DNA of 64,000 bases from Alviniconcha marisindica (lineage: Eukaryota > Mollusca > Gastropoda > Provannidae), in the NCBI GenBank assembly GCA_018857735.1, contig JABMCL010001895.1, positions 282,501-346,500 of the forward strand, in the 5' to 3' direction. A program made the translations under genes and the position numbers. Below the pieces are notes generated by a model, which did no database searches, was not told the origin of the DNA, and was given only the letters and a program-made list of their open reading frames with translations. Below are positions 44,932-55,023 of the stretch, piece after piece (position 1 is the first letter of the stretch; every line of letters starts with the position of its first letter).

Positions 44932-45479
44932 GAGCCACTGCCATTTATGATCATTTTATTCATGAACTGAGTGATCATACAGATAACGCAACTGAGATAA
45001 AAATGGTTAGGGTGCTGCATTGGGGTCCTTCTAAGAGGATTTGCAGTATAATTTAGTGTGATGTGCCAGTGGTTCTAAACAGCAGGTGTACTGCTAGACA
45101 GCACTGTGTTTGCAAGGGTGCATTGGCTTGTTGCTTTCTTGGGTCCACTTACCTTTTGGGCCATCTATGCCATGTAATGTGCTGTAAATATATGTGTATA
45201 TATATGCAAGATTGCTGTCTGTGATGTAGGCAGTTTTAGATGGATTGATGGATGTAAAATCTGGATGGGTTTCTTGAATATCATATCAGCAGCTGAAAAT
45301 CAGGAACAAACACATTTGACATGTTGTTAAAGGTGCGCATTTAATCATTAAATATCATGCGCCGCTTACCACATGGGCTTCACTGGAGACCTGAGGAACT
45401 GTGCCTCTGGCCTCAGAAGCTGCTAAGTCATTGAAAATGGCTCATTTTTGATCCAGGGAAGAGATATGATGATTGTTAG

Positions 45480-45740
45480 AGGGGACAGCACTACCCCCAA
45501 AGACCAGAAAAGGGAGAAACACTATGCCTTAGATTGGAGGGGGGGAATCACAATCCCCAAAACTGGAAGAGGGTGAAACTATACTGAAGACTGGAAGAAG
45601 GTAAAACTATTCTGAAGACTGGAAGAGGGAGAATCACTATCACAAAGAATGGCAGAGGGAGAGAGATGGAAGCACAATCCTGAAGACTTTAAGAGGGAAA
45701 AACACTATATAACGCTATCCTGAAGACTGGAAGATGCAGA
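45480..45740. repeat. About 35-bp tandem repeat
   Basis: Six or seven units built on CTGAAGACTGGAAGAGGGAG and AATCACTAT. Confidence 0.85.
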
Positions 45741-45953
45741 ATCAATTGCAGCAGCTGCCCTTTCTGATTGTTGTGGAGCTAATGTAAAGTTTCTTATGCA
45801 TGTGATGATGTTCATTCTGTTTGATTTTCAAGATCGTTTCCTGACCAGCAAGTTTTAAAAGGGAAAAGGAATGGGATGAAAGGAAATGATCCCATGGCAA
45901 ATGAATTAGAATCTCATCCTGTTTTGTCCAACATGTAGAAGAGGTCAAAATAA

Positions 45954-46005
45954 GCATTTCAAAGAAAAACTCTTACATTTATGTAAGAGTTTTTCTTTGA
46001 AATGC
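45954..46005. repeat. Perfect 25-bp inverted repeat
   Basis: GCATTTCAAAGAAAAACTCT-TACAT, two T, then its exact reverse complement. Predicted to form a strong hairpin in DNA or RNA. Confidence 0.97.
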
Positions 46006-46150
46006 ACAACTGATTTTACATCTGTTTAAAAAAAGATTCAGGTCTACTGATTTTTATGCGACTGGGTGTGCAGAACATATCATCATGGCATCTAATGTTA
46101 CATGCGGCCTAAAGCTTCTCTGTGTCCTCTTCTATACTTTTAAACTTTTA

Positions 46151-46627
46151 GGGGGCGGGGGTAGCTCAGTGGTTAGAGTGCCGGACTTGTGATTGAAAGG
46201 TCCCGTGTTTGAATCCCTGCTGGAGTGGCGGGAGAATTTTCTTCTCCAGGGTTGACTTTCTGTGCCGACTCTTATTTTGGTATCTGTTCCACCCCTGTGT
46301 TACTGCAGTAGCATGTAAAAGATCCTGGTCACCCTGCCAAAAGTGCAGGTGGCAGGTTACAGCTAAACACGCATACACCTTACGTATGTGGCTTTGCATG
46401 AAGTGACATGGTGCATGGTTGTATGGTGTACACAGGACTTGCACCAAGACAGCTGCAGTTTCATGTGGCACCAGCCATGCCAGCACTGTAAGTACACCAC
46501 TTCGGTGGATATTTAAAAAAAAAAAGGTGCTATAAAGCTAGTCACTCATGTAGAACCACATGCAAGCGCAGTGAGTCTGCTCAAGAGCAGAGAATAGTGC
46601 TATATAAGCGATCATCAATCAATCAAA
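46151..46627 (+). mobile_element. tRNA-derived SINE, second family
   Basis: The head GGGGGTAGCTCAGTGGTTAG (A box) and GTGTTTGAATCCCTGC (B box) is followed by a 380-base body and a tail GATCATCAATCAATCAA. The body contains AAAAGATCCTGGTCACCCTG. Its head and body differ from the SINE family at 2,624. Confidence 0.85.
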
Positions 46628-47058
46628 AAGTGAACATGCACACCTTTTGCCAAACACCAAAGCGGACACAGCTTGAGATTTGCAAGCTGTACTGATGATG
46701 ATCATGCATGAAATTTGGTTTCTAAATTTAAAATAAAGGAGACTTCTTTTTTTTTATAACTATTATTTTTTACTTTGATCTGTTGAACAAAACCTGTTTT
46801 GAGAGGGCTATTTCCTGTTAATGTTGCCGAGGAAGATGGTATAAATTATTTGGTCCAACTATTTAAACTCCTGTATGTAGGCCTACTGTACGTATTCATT
46901 TGCAGTGGGGCTTGTTTGCTTGATCTGTAAATGAAAGAAGTCAGTCATTGTGATAAAATGTGTAAATATGAAATTTGTATTAAATTTTGACTTGTAATTT
47001 GTGAAATAAATATCTGCAAAAATCTGTTCACTTTTGTGAATCTGAATGTGTAGCATGC

Positions 47059-47084
47059 ACACACACACACACACACACACACAT
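47059..47084. repeat. (CA)n microsatellite
   Basis: About 13 CA units. Confidence 0.9.
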
Positions 47085-47137
47085 TCAACTCACATGCAAA
47101 GACCACTCGGGTTTCTCTGTAAAATTTTGTTCATGCA

Positions 47138-47143
47138 TTTATT
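47138..47143 (-). terminator. CENPM: Candidate CENPM poly(A) signal
   Basis: AATAAA on the minus strand, 406 bases past the stop. Confidence 0.45.
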
Positions 47144-47548
47144 TTACTTAAAAAATAAACACATCAGAACTGAATAAATGATTTCAGGACATAATTATTA
47201 CATGTATTTGACTTGATGTAATTAAATAAAGGCAACACATATTTTTGCAAATGTGCTATAAAAGCAATGGAAAGAAAATGTCCTTATCCAAGAATATGTC
47301 CCTGTCACAAAAGCTGAATTTAATGACAAAAGACAATGTGTGCATACTTCAACAATCAACACATTTCACAATGGCAACAGCACAGCACACTGACTATAAT
47401 TATATTCATGCAGGATTACACTATCAGCTGATTCGAATCTTCCCCCCACCCCCCAAGCTGATTCGAATCTTCCCCCCCCACCTTTCTTTCTGTTTTCATT
47501 TTTCTATACAGAAGTCTTCCAGCAAAACACTTGTACACTTCAGCTTCT

Positions 47549-47668
47549 CTATGTTGCAACAAATCTGGTTGTCTCAACCACTGCTGGAGAAATATGTCTC
47601 TTGAATCCAGCTGCAATTTCCACCATGTTCAGTATTCTGCTGGCTAGCTGCCCTCGTTCCTTTTCTGC
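47549..47668 (-). CDS. CENPM: CENPM exon 6 (last)
   Basis: Acceptor TTTTCAG|GCAGAA; AEKERGQLASRILNMVEIAA and on to Val-Ala-Thr, TAG. Confidence 0.88.
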   Translation of the reverse strand, partial: AEKERGQLASRILNMVEIAAGFKRHISPAVVETTRFVAT

Positions 47669-50600
47669 CTGAAAACAAAATGATTCTGTTACAAAAGGTT
47701 CAGCGGTTCAGAAAATATTGTCCAAACACTAATTAGGTCAAAGTGTAGAAAAAAGACACAGCACTGGCTGTGACCTTCACCGTGAACACAGCAATTCAAT
47801 ATTTTCACTGGACAGTTTGGCTTATGATGATCTACCAACAAACTAAGTTTGGTAGCAGAAGAACCATTAGTTCAGAAGATATAGCACAAACAGAAACTAG
47901 TGTATTTTGATTATTCAAAATATGAGTGTTTTGATTATTTAATCCCTCACTCATCACTGTGACCCACTTGAAGATAGCAACCCAATTATTTTGCTTGGCA
48001 CTCCGCCTCACAATGATGCACCACCATATCAAGTTTGCTTACAAAATGTTGAATGGTTCAGAAGATATCCTCTGGACAAAGCCCGGACAGACAGACTGGA
48101 GGAGAGATAGTTTCTCGAGTACATAGTCTAGAAATAAAAATGAACCTGAACTTGCCTTGATCTCACCAAACACCAGTGGCAGGTGGTAAGAATCTGCCAG
48201 TGCTGTCACCTGTTCCAGGTCAGTCATTTTTTTGTGGCTATGAGCTGTAGAAAAAGTAATGCACTGCAAATTTGAATAAAGTAAAGCCCAAGACATGAAA
48301 CAAGCACACTTGTCAGAAACCTGGCGCAAGCCAAGTCTGGACATCATCAAGGTGTTGAAACACTTTTCCCTTGTGCTGCTGTACCACAAAAACTTAAACA
48401 TCCACACTGAAGTCTGTTCATATAATACAATGGAACCTGATTATAACAAAGCAGTTGGGGCCACCAAATTTGCTGTTGATAAACAGATCAATGATCATTC
48501 AGTTGTTTTGGGGTTGTTGGTTTTACTGTAAAAAAGAAAAGAAAAAGTGGTATTAAAAGGGTGGTCCTTGGTTAAGGGTCCATTTACATGGAAATACGAA
48601 GGGAATCTTTCTGGAAAAATGGTCTTAAAAAAGTGGTTTGAACAAAAACAATATGGTTGCCTAGGTGGTATGGGAACTAAAGTAAAAGGGTCACATAAAC
48701 AATTCCACTCCCAGAAAATGAGTGTACTACTTCCACAAAAAGAGGAACACAGAAGTATAAGGTGGTTCCACTGTAGCAATGTATGTCTTATGTTAGTCAA
48801 TTTACTGTGCAAAAGATCTGGTCCAAAAATGAAACCAAAACAAACAGTTCTGTTGGTACTGTATAGTGTGAGTGATATATATATATATATTATATATATA
48901 TATATGCAACCAAGAATTAGAGTTTCCCAAACACACCCACTGCAGCTTACCTCCTGTCACTATGAGACAAGCTCGTCCCAGGAAATATTTGACATCAACC
49001 ATTGACAGAGACTTCTCTACAACTTGGATGCTGTAAAACAACAATGGCAAAAGATATTGACAATAACGAAAATAAAAGAAACTATGAAGACTGACTAAAT
49101 CAAAATACTTTTACATTTGTGTCAATTTCTCTGTCACAAGTCAGTGACATCTTTGAAAATTGAATTGCACAGTTCAGTTAACATGGTCAGGGGTTGAATT
49201 CAGTGGTAATTACACTGGAAATGGAACTCTTTACACTTACAGGCATATGACTTGAGAATTTTAAATAAACACATCACACACACACTCCCTCTGTCTCATG
49301 AGAATGAGAATGTAATACAATCATTGCTTTATCCAAAAGAAGAGGTGAGATAATATATATTATATACATAATCAACAATACAAAAGTAAGAACTTCTGCA
49401 CTATCAATAATTATTATTTATTACAACTCAACGCTGTCTCCACAATAAGCATGTCCACACAGATAACAAATAATGGCTTATTGCTGGTCAGCATCCACAA
49501 CTCCCAAGCATCAAATCACTGGCAATATAAATCATTAAATGTGTTTTACTGAAGTTTCTGTAACTCACCTACTGTTTTTCAGACTGTCAGGTTTCACAAA
49601 GTGAACTGTCCATGAGTGTAAAAATAATGAATAATTGCAGGTCTGCAACCACAATTCCCAAGCATCAAACCACCATCAATAGTATAAATGTGCTTCACTG
49701 TTACTCAAGTCAAAATTGCACAACAGTCAACTGTGTTGTACGTGTGTGTGACTGTGAATAAGATCAAGGATTCAGAAGAAAAATTAGAAACAAATAATGT
49801 CAATATTTGACAGTGCCTGTCACTGTGTCAGTGTTACCTTGATGAGAAAGCAGCTATATGATTATGAAGTTTATCCAAGGATGGATGTGCTGTGTTTGAG
49901 AGTCTGATTGAGAATTTAGGAAAGACAAGACAATGTGAATACCTGTCCCTGTCTGTCATGTTGATGAGAAAGCAGATGAAGTCTATTCTTGGACGACTAG
50001 ATGCATTCTCTTCAGGCAGTGGCAAAGTGCTTGTTGTCCGACTGTGCAACCAAAAACAGTATTAATTGTTTGACTGTGCAACCAAGCAACAATGATAACT
50101 GGGATAAAGAGATTACCAACTGAAAAAACAACAACAATCACCCACACAGTAGGGCAACTTTACCATGAAGATGGGATGCCTTACTGCCAGGTCTACATGC
50201 CCTGGGCAGTCGGGCAGTGCTTCATGTCAAACCCTGTGGATAGTGATATTAGTATGCTGTGTAGTGTCTGATATGTTTTAGGGCCACATTGATTCTATTG
50301 TGTTGTGCTGCATTGTAATTCCATTATATAGCAATAGTGTGCTGTATTGAAAAATTCATGGCATTTGCATTGTAAAATTGTATACATGATTAATGTGTCG
50401 GTTGACAGTTGTTAATCATTGTCATTGGAAATGGAATAAAATGCTTACAGTTACACCTTCTTTTTTTCTTTTTTCCAAGTAATACAACAGTTACTAAAAA
50501 AATTAATACAAGAAAACAATCAGCTTACATCTGGAGAGAAAACTGCACAGGCAGCTTGAGCAGGGACAATGACAAGTCATGCTTGCTTGTTCCCTCTGCA

Positions 50601-51206
50601 CCAACAAACTGAAAACAACACATAATCATAATGACTTGACTGAATGTCAGAATGATTATGATTATAATTAATATAAATATAATGATACTAAATGAGCTAT
50701 GTCAATGTATGATCTTCCTCTTCCATACATTTTATATAAAACTGGGTTCACACAGAGGCAAACTTGCTTGCATAGCCAATGGCAGAACAGTTTAAAAAAG
50801 AAAGAAAAAAAATTATGATTACAATGCTCCTGCAAGTTTTTGAAATGGCCGATGCTGTAGATAACTGGTAGTAAACATGATGCTTAACATTATAACAATA
50901 ACATCTACAGAAACCATAAGGTTATTTATTAGGGACAGGATAACTGGTAGATTTAGTCTGACGAGGTGAATAATAATAAGAACAGCATTGAAGATGCCAA
51001 TAAGTTAATGATCTCATTATCATGCACTAGAAGTAGAAGTAAAACATGATGGATGCTTCATTCTATTGTTCAAAATGTCGTGAAATGAAATAGCTGACGA
51101 AACTTGTGATAAACTAATACTGTAATAGTTCCGCAAATGACATGAAGACTATGGTACCACTGAAGATGTCGATAGGAAATGTCTTCATGTCTAATGACCT
51201 CATAGG

Positions 51207-51274
<68 letters not shown>

Positions 51275-51479
51275 TACCTAGGTTGCTGCAGTTCTAGGTA
51301 AAACACGATCGATGAATTATGATTCACATCCGGAATCTGGGCCTGCCAAAAATGCCATGTCCTGCACCTGAAGTGCGAGTTTAAAAAAAAAAAAAAAAAA
51401 GTCGCGTTGTTTTCAAGTACTGCACGTTTATCCTATGCTGATGCATAAGGGAGCATAATTTACAACGCAAACAACAAAC

Positions 51480-51563
<84 letters not shown>

Positions 51564-51662
51564 ACAGATAGCAAGCAGTCAGTACATGTATACCAGAAGA
51601 GAGGTCTCCTGTCTGTTTGGAAGCACGTTATGTGGCGTTAATGTTTTGATTTCAGCGGCCAT
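47549..51662 (-). CDS. CENPM: Centromere protein M, complete
   Basis: Six exons: 51,662-51,594, 50,608-50,529, 50,041-49,943, 49,030-48,951, 48,244-48,156 and 47,668-47,549, giving 178 residues; human CENP-M has 180 as I recall. Matching patches are the N-terminal strand NRQETSLLFVGA, ASSRPRIDFICFLINM, SLSMVDVKYFLGRACLIVTG and the C-terminal AEKERGQLASRILNMVEIAA. CENP-M is a pseudo-GTPase of the CENP-H/I/K/M complex in the constitutive inner kinetochore; it keeps the small-GTPase fold without nucleotide binding. All introns are GT-AG except the last, which fits only as GC-AG (AAG|GCAAGT). An extra in-frame 66-base segment that could be a cassette exon lies at about 49,843-49,908 in intron 3. 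Start: the first ATG of the exon, under a YY1-like site. Confidence 0.92.
48156..48244 (-). CDS. CENPM: CENPM exon 5, followed by a GC donor
   Basis: Acceptor TCTACAG; VTALADSYHLPLVFGEIK; the exon ends at AAG|GCAAGT, the usual consensus of GC-AG introns. Confidence 0.85.
48878..48906. repeat. (TA)n microsatellite
   Basis: TA run with one break, in CENPM intron 4. Confidence 0.9.
48951..49030 (-). CDS. CENPM: CENPM exon 4
   Basis: Acceptor TTTACAG; VEKSLSMVDVKYFLGRACLI; donor GGAG|GTAAGC, phase 1. Confidence 0.92.
49843..49908 (-). other. Possible CENPM cassette exon or duplicated exon end
   Basis: Acceptor CTCAATCAG and donor CATCAAG|GTAACA bound 66 bases (a multiple of three) open in the right phase. 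The 18 bases CTGCTTTCTCATCAA near its donor also occur near the end of exon 3, so it may derive from a duplication. It has no counterpart in the human protein. Boundaries are approximate. Confidence 0.35.
49943..50041 (-). CDS. CENPM: CENPM exon 3
   Basis: Acceptor TGCACAG; holds SSRPRIDFICFLINMTDRD; donor GACAG|GTATTC, phase 2. Confidence 0.9.
50529..50608 (-). CDS. CENPM: CENPM exon 2
   Basis: Acceptor TTTTCAG; FVGAEGTSKHDLSLSLLKLP; donor CAGAT|GTAAGC, phase 2. Confidence 0.86.
50876..50942 (-). repeat. SINE core fragment
   Basis: AAACATGATGCTTAACAT...ACAGAAACCATAAGG...TTAGGGACAGG, a worn core of the first SINE family in CENPM intron 1. Confidence 0.6.
51210..51272. repeat. (TA)n microsatellite
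   Basis: About 30 TA units in CENPM intron 1. Confidence 0.95.
51485..51560. repeat. (GA)n microsatellite
   Basis: About 37 GA units with one break, 33 bases from the CENPM exon 1 donor. Confidence 0.95.
51594..51662 (-). CDS. CENPM: CENPM exon 1
   Basis: 23 codons, MAAEIKTLTPHNVLPNRQET then Ser-Leu-Leu; donor CTG|GTATAC, phase 0. Too short for a gene finder based on long frames; chosen because the residues fit the family's first strand. Confidence 0.82.
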
Positions 51663-51778
51663 TACAACCACATCATTGCGCTGCCGGTGGTAATAGCGAC
51701 GAGTGGCTGTACTGACGGCCCTTTTCTCTTGTGCCAAGTTGTAGTGAGGGGCACTTCGAATGTCACTCGTATGTCACT

Positions 51779-51788
51779 GCCGCCATTT
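51779..51788 (-). promoter_or_regulatory. YY1-like site upstream of CENPM
   Basis: The minus strand reads AAATGGCGGC, a match to the YY1 consensus common near animal start sites, about 117 bases before the ATG. Use is inference. Confidence 0.4.
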
Positions 51789-52595
51789 GTAATCCGCGCT
51801 TCTCTGATAGAGTTACAGCCCCTGCCATTTGCAGTTGTCACAAAAGGCTACCTACAAGCGCACATGCAATTTCTTTCCGTGCATTGGGTGTTGCTTTGTC
51901 CGAGATAATTATAGTTAAAAACTACCGAAAAATCAAGAGTATGCACATGACAGTAACGAACGTATTAACAAGTTCGAAAGTTTGTTTTATGTTCGTTTTC
52001 TCGCTCATTTTTTTATTTTTATTTTTATTTGGTCTTCTCTCTTTCCCTCCTGGCTTTTTTATTTTGTTTTGTTGTTCGTAACTGGCAATAGGGACACATT
52101 TTTCTATTCTTTGTGTTGGCACTTTTCGAAAGGAGAAGAAATCGTCTGGATTGTTCCAGAACCACAAAATGCCCCAAAATGGTTATGGTAGTCTGTAGAT
52201 ACGTAGATTAACAGCTTAACTGGGAGGAGACAACTCTTACGTGACGAAGACAACTCTTATGTGATGAAGACGCAGCCTAAACTCGCTGCACAAGTTAAAG
52301 AACTTTTGCACTCCTCTCGATGAACTTAGAAGGTGAGGCATTAACGGATTTCGTAATCATCCTGATGTGTTGTCGACCATAACCTATTTCTGCTTGATCA
52401 CATTATCTCCAATACACGAGTGCTTGATAATGTAATGTTTAGGTACGGGGTCCTTGTTGGTTGTTGTTTTTAATGATTTTTAACTGCTGTCACGCAAATC
52501 AGCCTAATGTACATCGAGATACAGACTGTTAAGAATTTAACAAACGGTTAACACAAAATGTAGACATCAGCACAGGTTCAAACATAACTATGTGC

Positions 52596-52642
<47 letters not shown>

Positions 52643-52663
52643 CAGGAAACCCAACAAAAACTG

Positions 52664-52907
52664 CTGCATGAGCCGGGTGGCGCAGAGCAAGAATACTTGC
52701 TTTCGAAAACCAATTTAAGCACAGTTGAGCATGGTCACCAAGTTGGCAAATGGATGGGTAACCATAACATTCTTGGCTTTGCACCTGCCTGCGATTTCTC
52801 TGGAGTCAAATTCTGTGCAGACTCTACAGAAGTCCTTCAGATGAGACTATAACTATAAGTATAAACTGAGGTTCCCCAGTGTGTGTGCATGCATGCAAAA
52901 AGATCAC

Positions 52908-52974
<67 letters not shown>

Positions 52975-53075
52975 TGTTAAAGATCCTGTAGTCCATGTCA
53001 TTTACAAACTTGTCAGAGTTCAGTGGATTATGGAAACCCAAATATAACCCAGCATACATTAGAGCCTTCAGAGTG
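52664..53075 (+). mobile_element. SINE, third family, with an internal (TA)n
   Basis: The head GAGCCGGGTGGCGCAGAGCA is followed by CACCAAGTTGGCAAATGGAT and GGGTAACC (resembling the end of 5S rRNA), then CATGTTAAAGATCCTGTAGT and TCAGAGTTCAGTGGATTATGG. This phrase set resembles repeats I recall from gastropod genomes. A TA run at 52,911-52,971 sits inside. Confidence 0.6.
52911..52971. repeat. (TA)n microsatellite
   Basis: About 30 TA units. Confidence 0.95.
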
Positions 53076-53871
53076 TTGAACAGAAGAAGGAGAAGAACTG
53101 AATACAGGTTTATAATTCACTTACACTTGTTTTCCATTTTAATTTATGCTCAGGATATACAGGTAGTTGATGTGTTTCTCGAAGAAGAGATAAAGAAAGC
53201 AAAGAAAAATGTCTGGAACTAGTGGAAAGTGATGTGCAGGGTAAAATTACTAAAAGAAGAAAAGAAAAGGCTGGATTCGGAGGTGGGGGTTTGACACCCT
53301 TGTGACAAAGGTGTAAAACTGAAAGGAAGGGGCTTTGAATTTGACCATCTGCTGGGGAAGGCCATTTCAGTCTCTGACAGTTCATGGGAAGAAGTTGGAC
53401 TTCTTGTGTTCAGTCTGGCAGAAGAGTTGTCTGTAAGTGTAACACTGGTTGCTTCCCTGTCTAGCTGTGGTCTGACGTTCAGAGTTGTAGAGCTCTCAGA
53501 GTTGTTAAACCTTTGCATGGTTGTGAGAGATTTTGCATAGAATGGACAGGCAGTATGCTCCATTTATACATAAATGTATGCGAAATGAGAAAGCAGTGTT
53601 CTGTATCATAATCATTGTCAACTCAAACATTTAGTGATTATGATGAACATTTCATACTGAACTACTCGTTCAGCTCAGTTTTATGTTAAGATGATCAACT
53701 GTCCACTTCACTTCTTATGTTTATCACTACTGAGTACTATGCATTGCAAAGTCAGAATTACATTTATGGATCTGTGTATTTTTTCTTCTTCTCCAGGGAT
53801 GGCATGACTGCCAAAGCTGGTAAAGGTTCATGCTAAGAGAGGTGAGGTGACTGGTCAGTGAATGCTCAACA

Positions 53872-54954
53872 ATGGCGTCACCAGTGGCCATAATACCAAC
53901 CAGGCAGCCATTGACCTTGGCAGCAACCAAGCCAACAGTGGCTGCATCACCATCTGAACAGTCAACAGCATCATCACCAACTGTGGAGTTAGTGCCCATG
54001 ATGTCAACCAACCCACCAGTGGCTGCAACACCAACTGAGCAGTCAGCAGCAGCAACACCAACCGAACAAGTTCTCTGGAAGATTGTACGAGCAGCCACCG
54101 CTTTCAAATCAGCCATGGAGCATTGGCAGCAGTGTCAGAGGAGATCATCCTCTCTTCGACGCCATATCTTGAGGTGTTCGACTGTTGCCAGGGTGATTCA
54201 GAAGGTATCGACAAGTGCCACAACGTTTGGCTCTGCAGCAAAAGTGGTTGGTGGAGTAGCTGCAGCTGTGGGGGTGGTGTCCAGGGTTCCCTCCCTTACA
54301 GGTCTGGGCAGCCGCATATGGCGGGCAGGATGCACAGCAAAGCTTGCAGGGTTTGGAGGGAAGGTGATGGCGGAGATCTGGGAGAATGGTTTCAAGGATA
54401 CTCTGGCCTCATATCTTTCCAATGTCGCCGGCTTCCTCCAAAGCATGACCTTGTTTCGAACAGTCCTGGAGGAGATTGAAGTTCTCATGCCGGCTGAGTT
54501 TGTGGCTGGACAGTTCATGCCACTTCTTTTGTTGGTCTGCCCAGAGGAGCTGTTCCCATATGCCTTCCATGTCTTGAAGCTTTTTGTTTCACCTCAGAAT
54601 TACTCTGCACTGTATGACTTTGCGACCATGGCCATGAGCTCTTTTAGCTGTGCAGTTTCAGTGCCGCTGAATTTCCTGCATGAACTGGAATCATACCATG
54701 TTCTGACTGTGCTGGACTCGCTGCCAAAACCGTTGCAGTTGGCTGCAACTGCCCTGCACGTGGGGAAGGAGGTCATGGACTTTGGCACCAGTCTGAAGAG
54801 TCTGCAAAACCAGGACTTTCACACCATCAGGAGGGTCCTCCAGAGGCTGAGAAACCTGTCTGCCTCACTTTCCAGCAGCGTCAGAGAAATGCCTATAGTG
54901 AAAATGTTTGTGATGGGTAATGCGAGTCTCCAGCCACCATTGAATGTTCCTTAA
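53872..54954 (+). CDS. 360-residue protein, faintly apolipoprotein-L-like
   Basis: An intact intronless frame starts at ATG 53,872. A good acceptor (CTTCTTCTCCAG at 53,797) 75 bases before it suggests a 5' non-coding exon upstream. Residues 1-66 are Ala/Thr/Pro/Ser-rich with short repeats (PTEQS). Residues 69-112 form a basic amphipathic helix. Residues 119-165 are Gly/Ala/Val-rich (GSAAKVVGGVAAAVGVVSRV, then SLTGLGSRIW), like the hydrophobic hairpin of apolipoprotein L proteins. Residues 208-240 and 250-270 are hydrophobic helices. No signal peptide is apparent. APOL-type proteins interact with membranes; that role is only suggested here. No catalytic motif was seen. The frame is far longer than chance and in a different register from nearby repeats, so a real gene is likely though its family is uncertain. 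Confidence 0.6.
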   Translation: MASPVAIIPTRQPLTLAATKPTVAASPSEQSTASSPTVELVPMMSTNPPVAATPTEQSAAATPTEQVLWKIVRAATAFKSAMEHWQQCQRRSSSLRRHILRCSTVARVIQKVSTSATTFGSAAKVVGGVAAAVGVVSRVPSLTGLGSRIWRAGCTAKLAGFGGKVMAEIWENGFKDTLASYLSNVAGFLQSMTLFRTVLEEIEVLMPAEFVAGQFMPLLLLVCPEELFPYAFHVLKLFVSPQNYSALYDFATMAMSSFSCAVSVPLNFLHELESYHVLTVLDSLPKPLQLAATALHVGKEVMDFGTSLKSLQNQDFHTIRRVLQRLRNLSASLSSSVREMPIVKMFVMGNASLQPPLNVP

Positions 54955-54980
54955 ACTATCAGGCTGTAGCCTAGAAGGCC

Positions 54981-54982
<2 letters not shown>

Positions 54983-55018
<36 letters not shown>
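54983..55018. repeat. (TA)n microsatellite
   Basis: About 18 TA units, 30 bases past the stop of the 53.9-kb gene. Confidence 0.95.

Positions 55019-55023
<5 letters not shown>

Larger units (their letters stand above)
44932..47137. other. Convergent intergenic region TMEM17/CENPM
   Basis: No gene seen. Contains a 35-bp tandem repeat (45,480-45,740), a perfect 25-bp hairpin (45,954-46,005), a SINE (46,151-46,627) and one copy of the TTTTGAGAGGGCTA motif (46,783-46,820). Confidence 0.55.
51790..53796. other. Intergenic region CENPM to the 53.9-kb gene
   Basis: No coding exon recognised. Contains a T-rich tract (52,005-52,080), a CA run (52,597-52,640), a SINE (52,664-53,075) with a TA run, and non-repetitive sequence. 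5' exons of the downstream plus-strand gene may lie here but cannot be placed. Confidence 0.45.

Noticed and set aside
46151..46225. tRNA gene with GGGGGTAGCTCAGTGG start
   Set aside because: The B box is changed to GTTTGAATCC, no matching acceptor 3' strand, and it runs into a SINE body and a TCAATCAATCAA tail.
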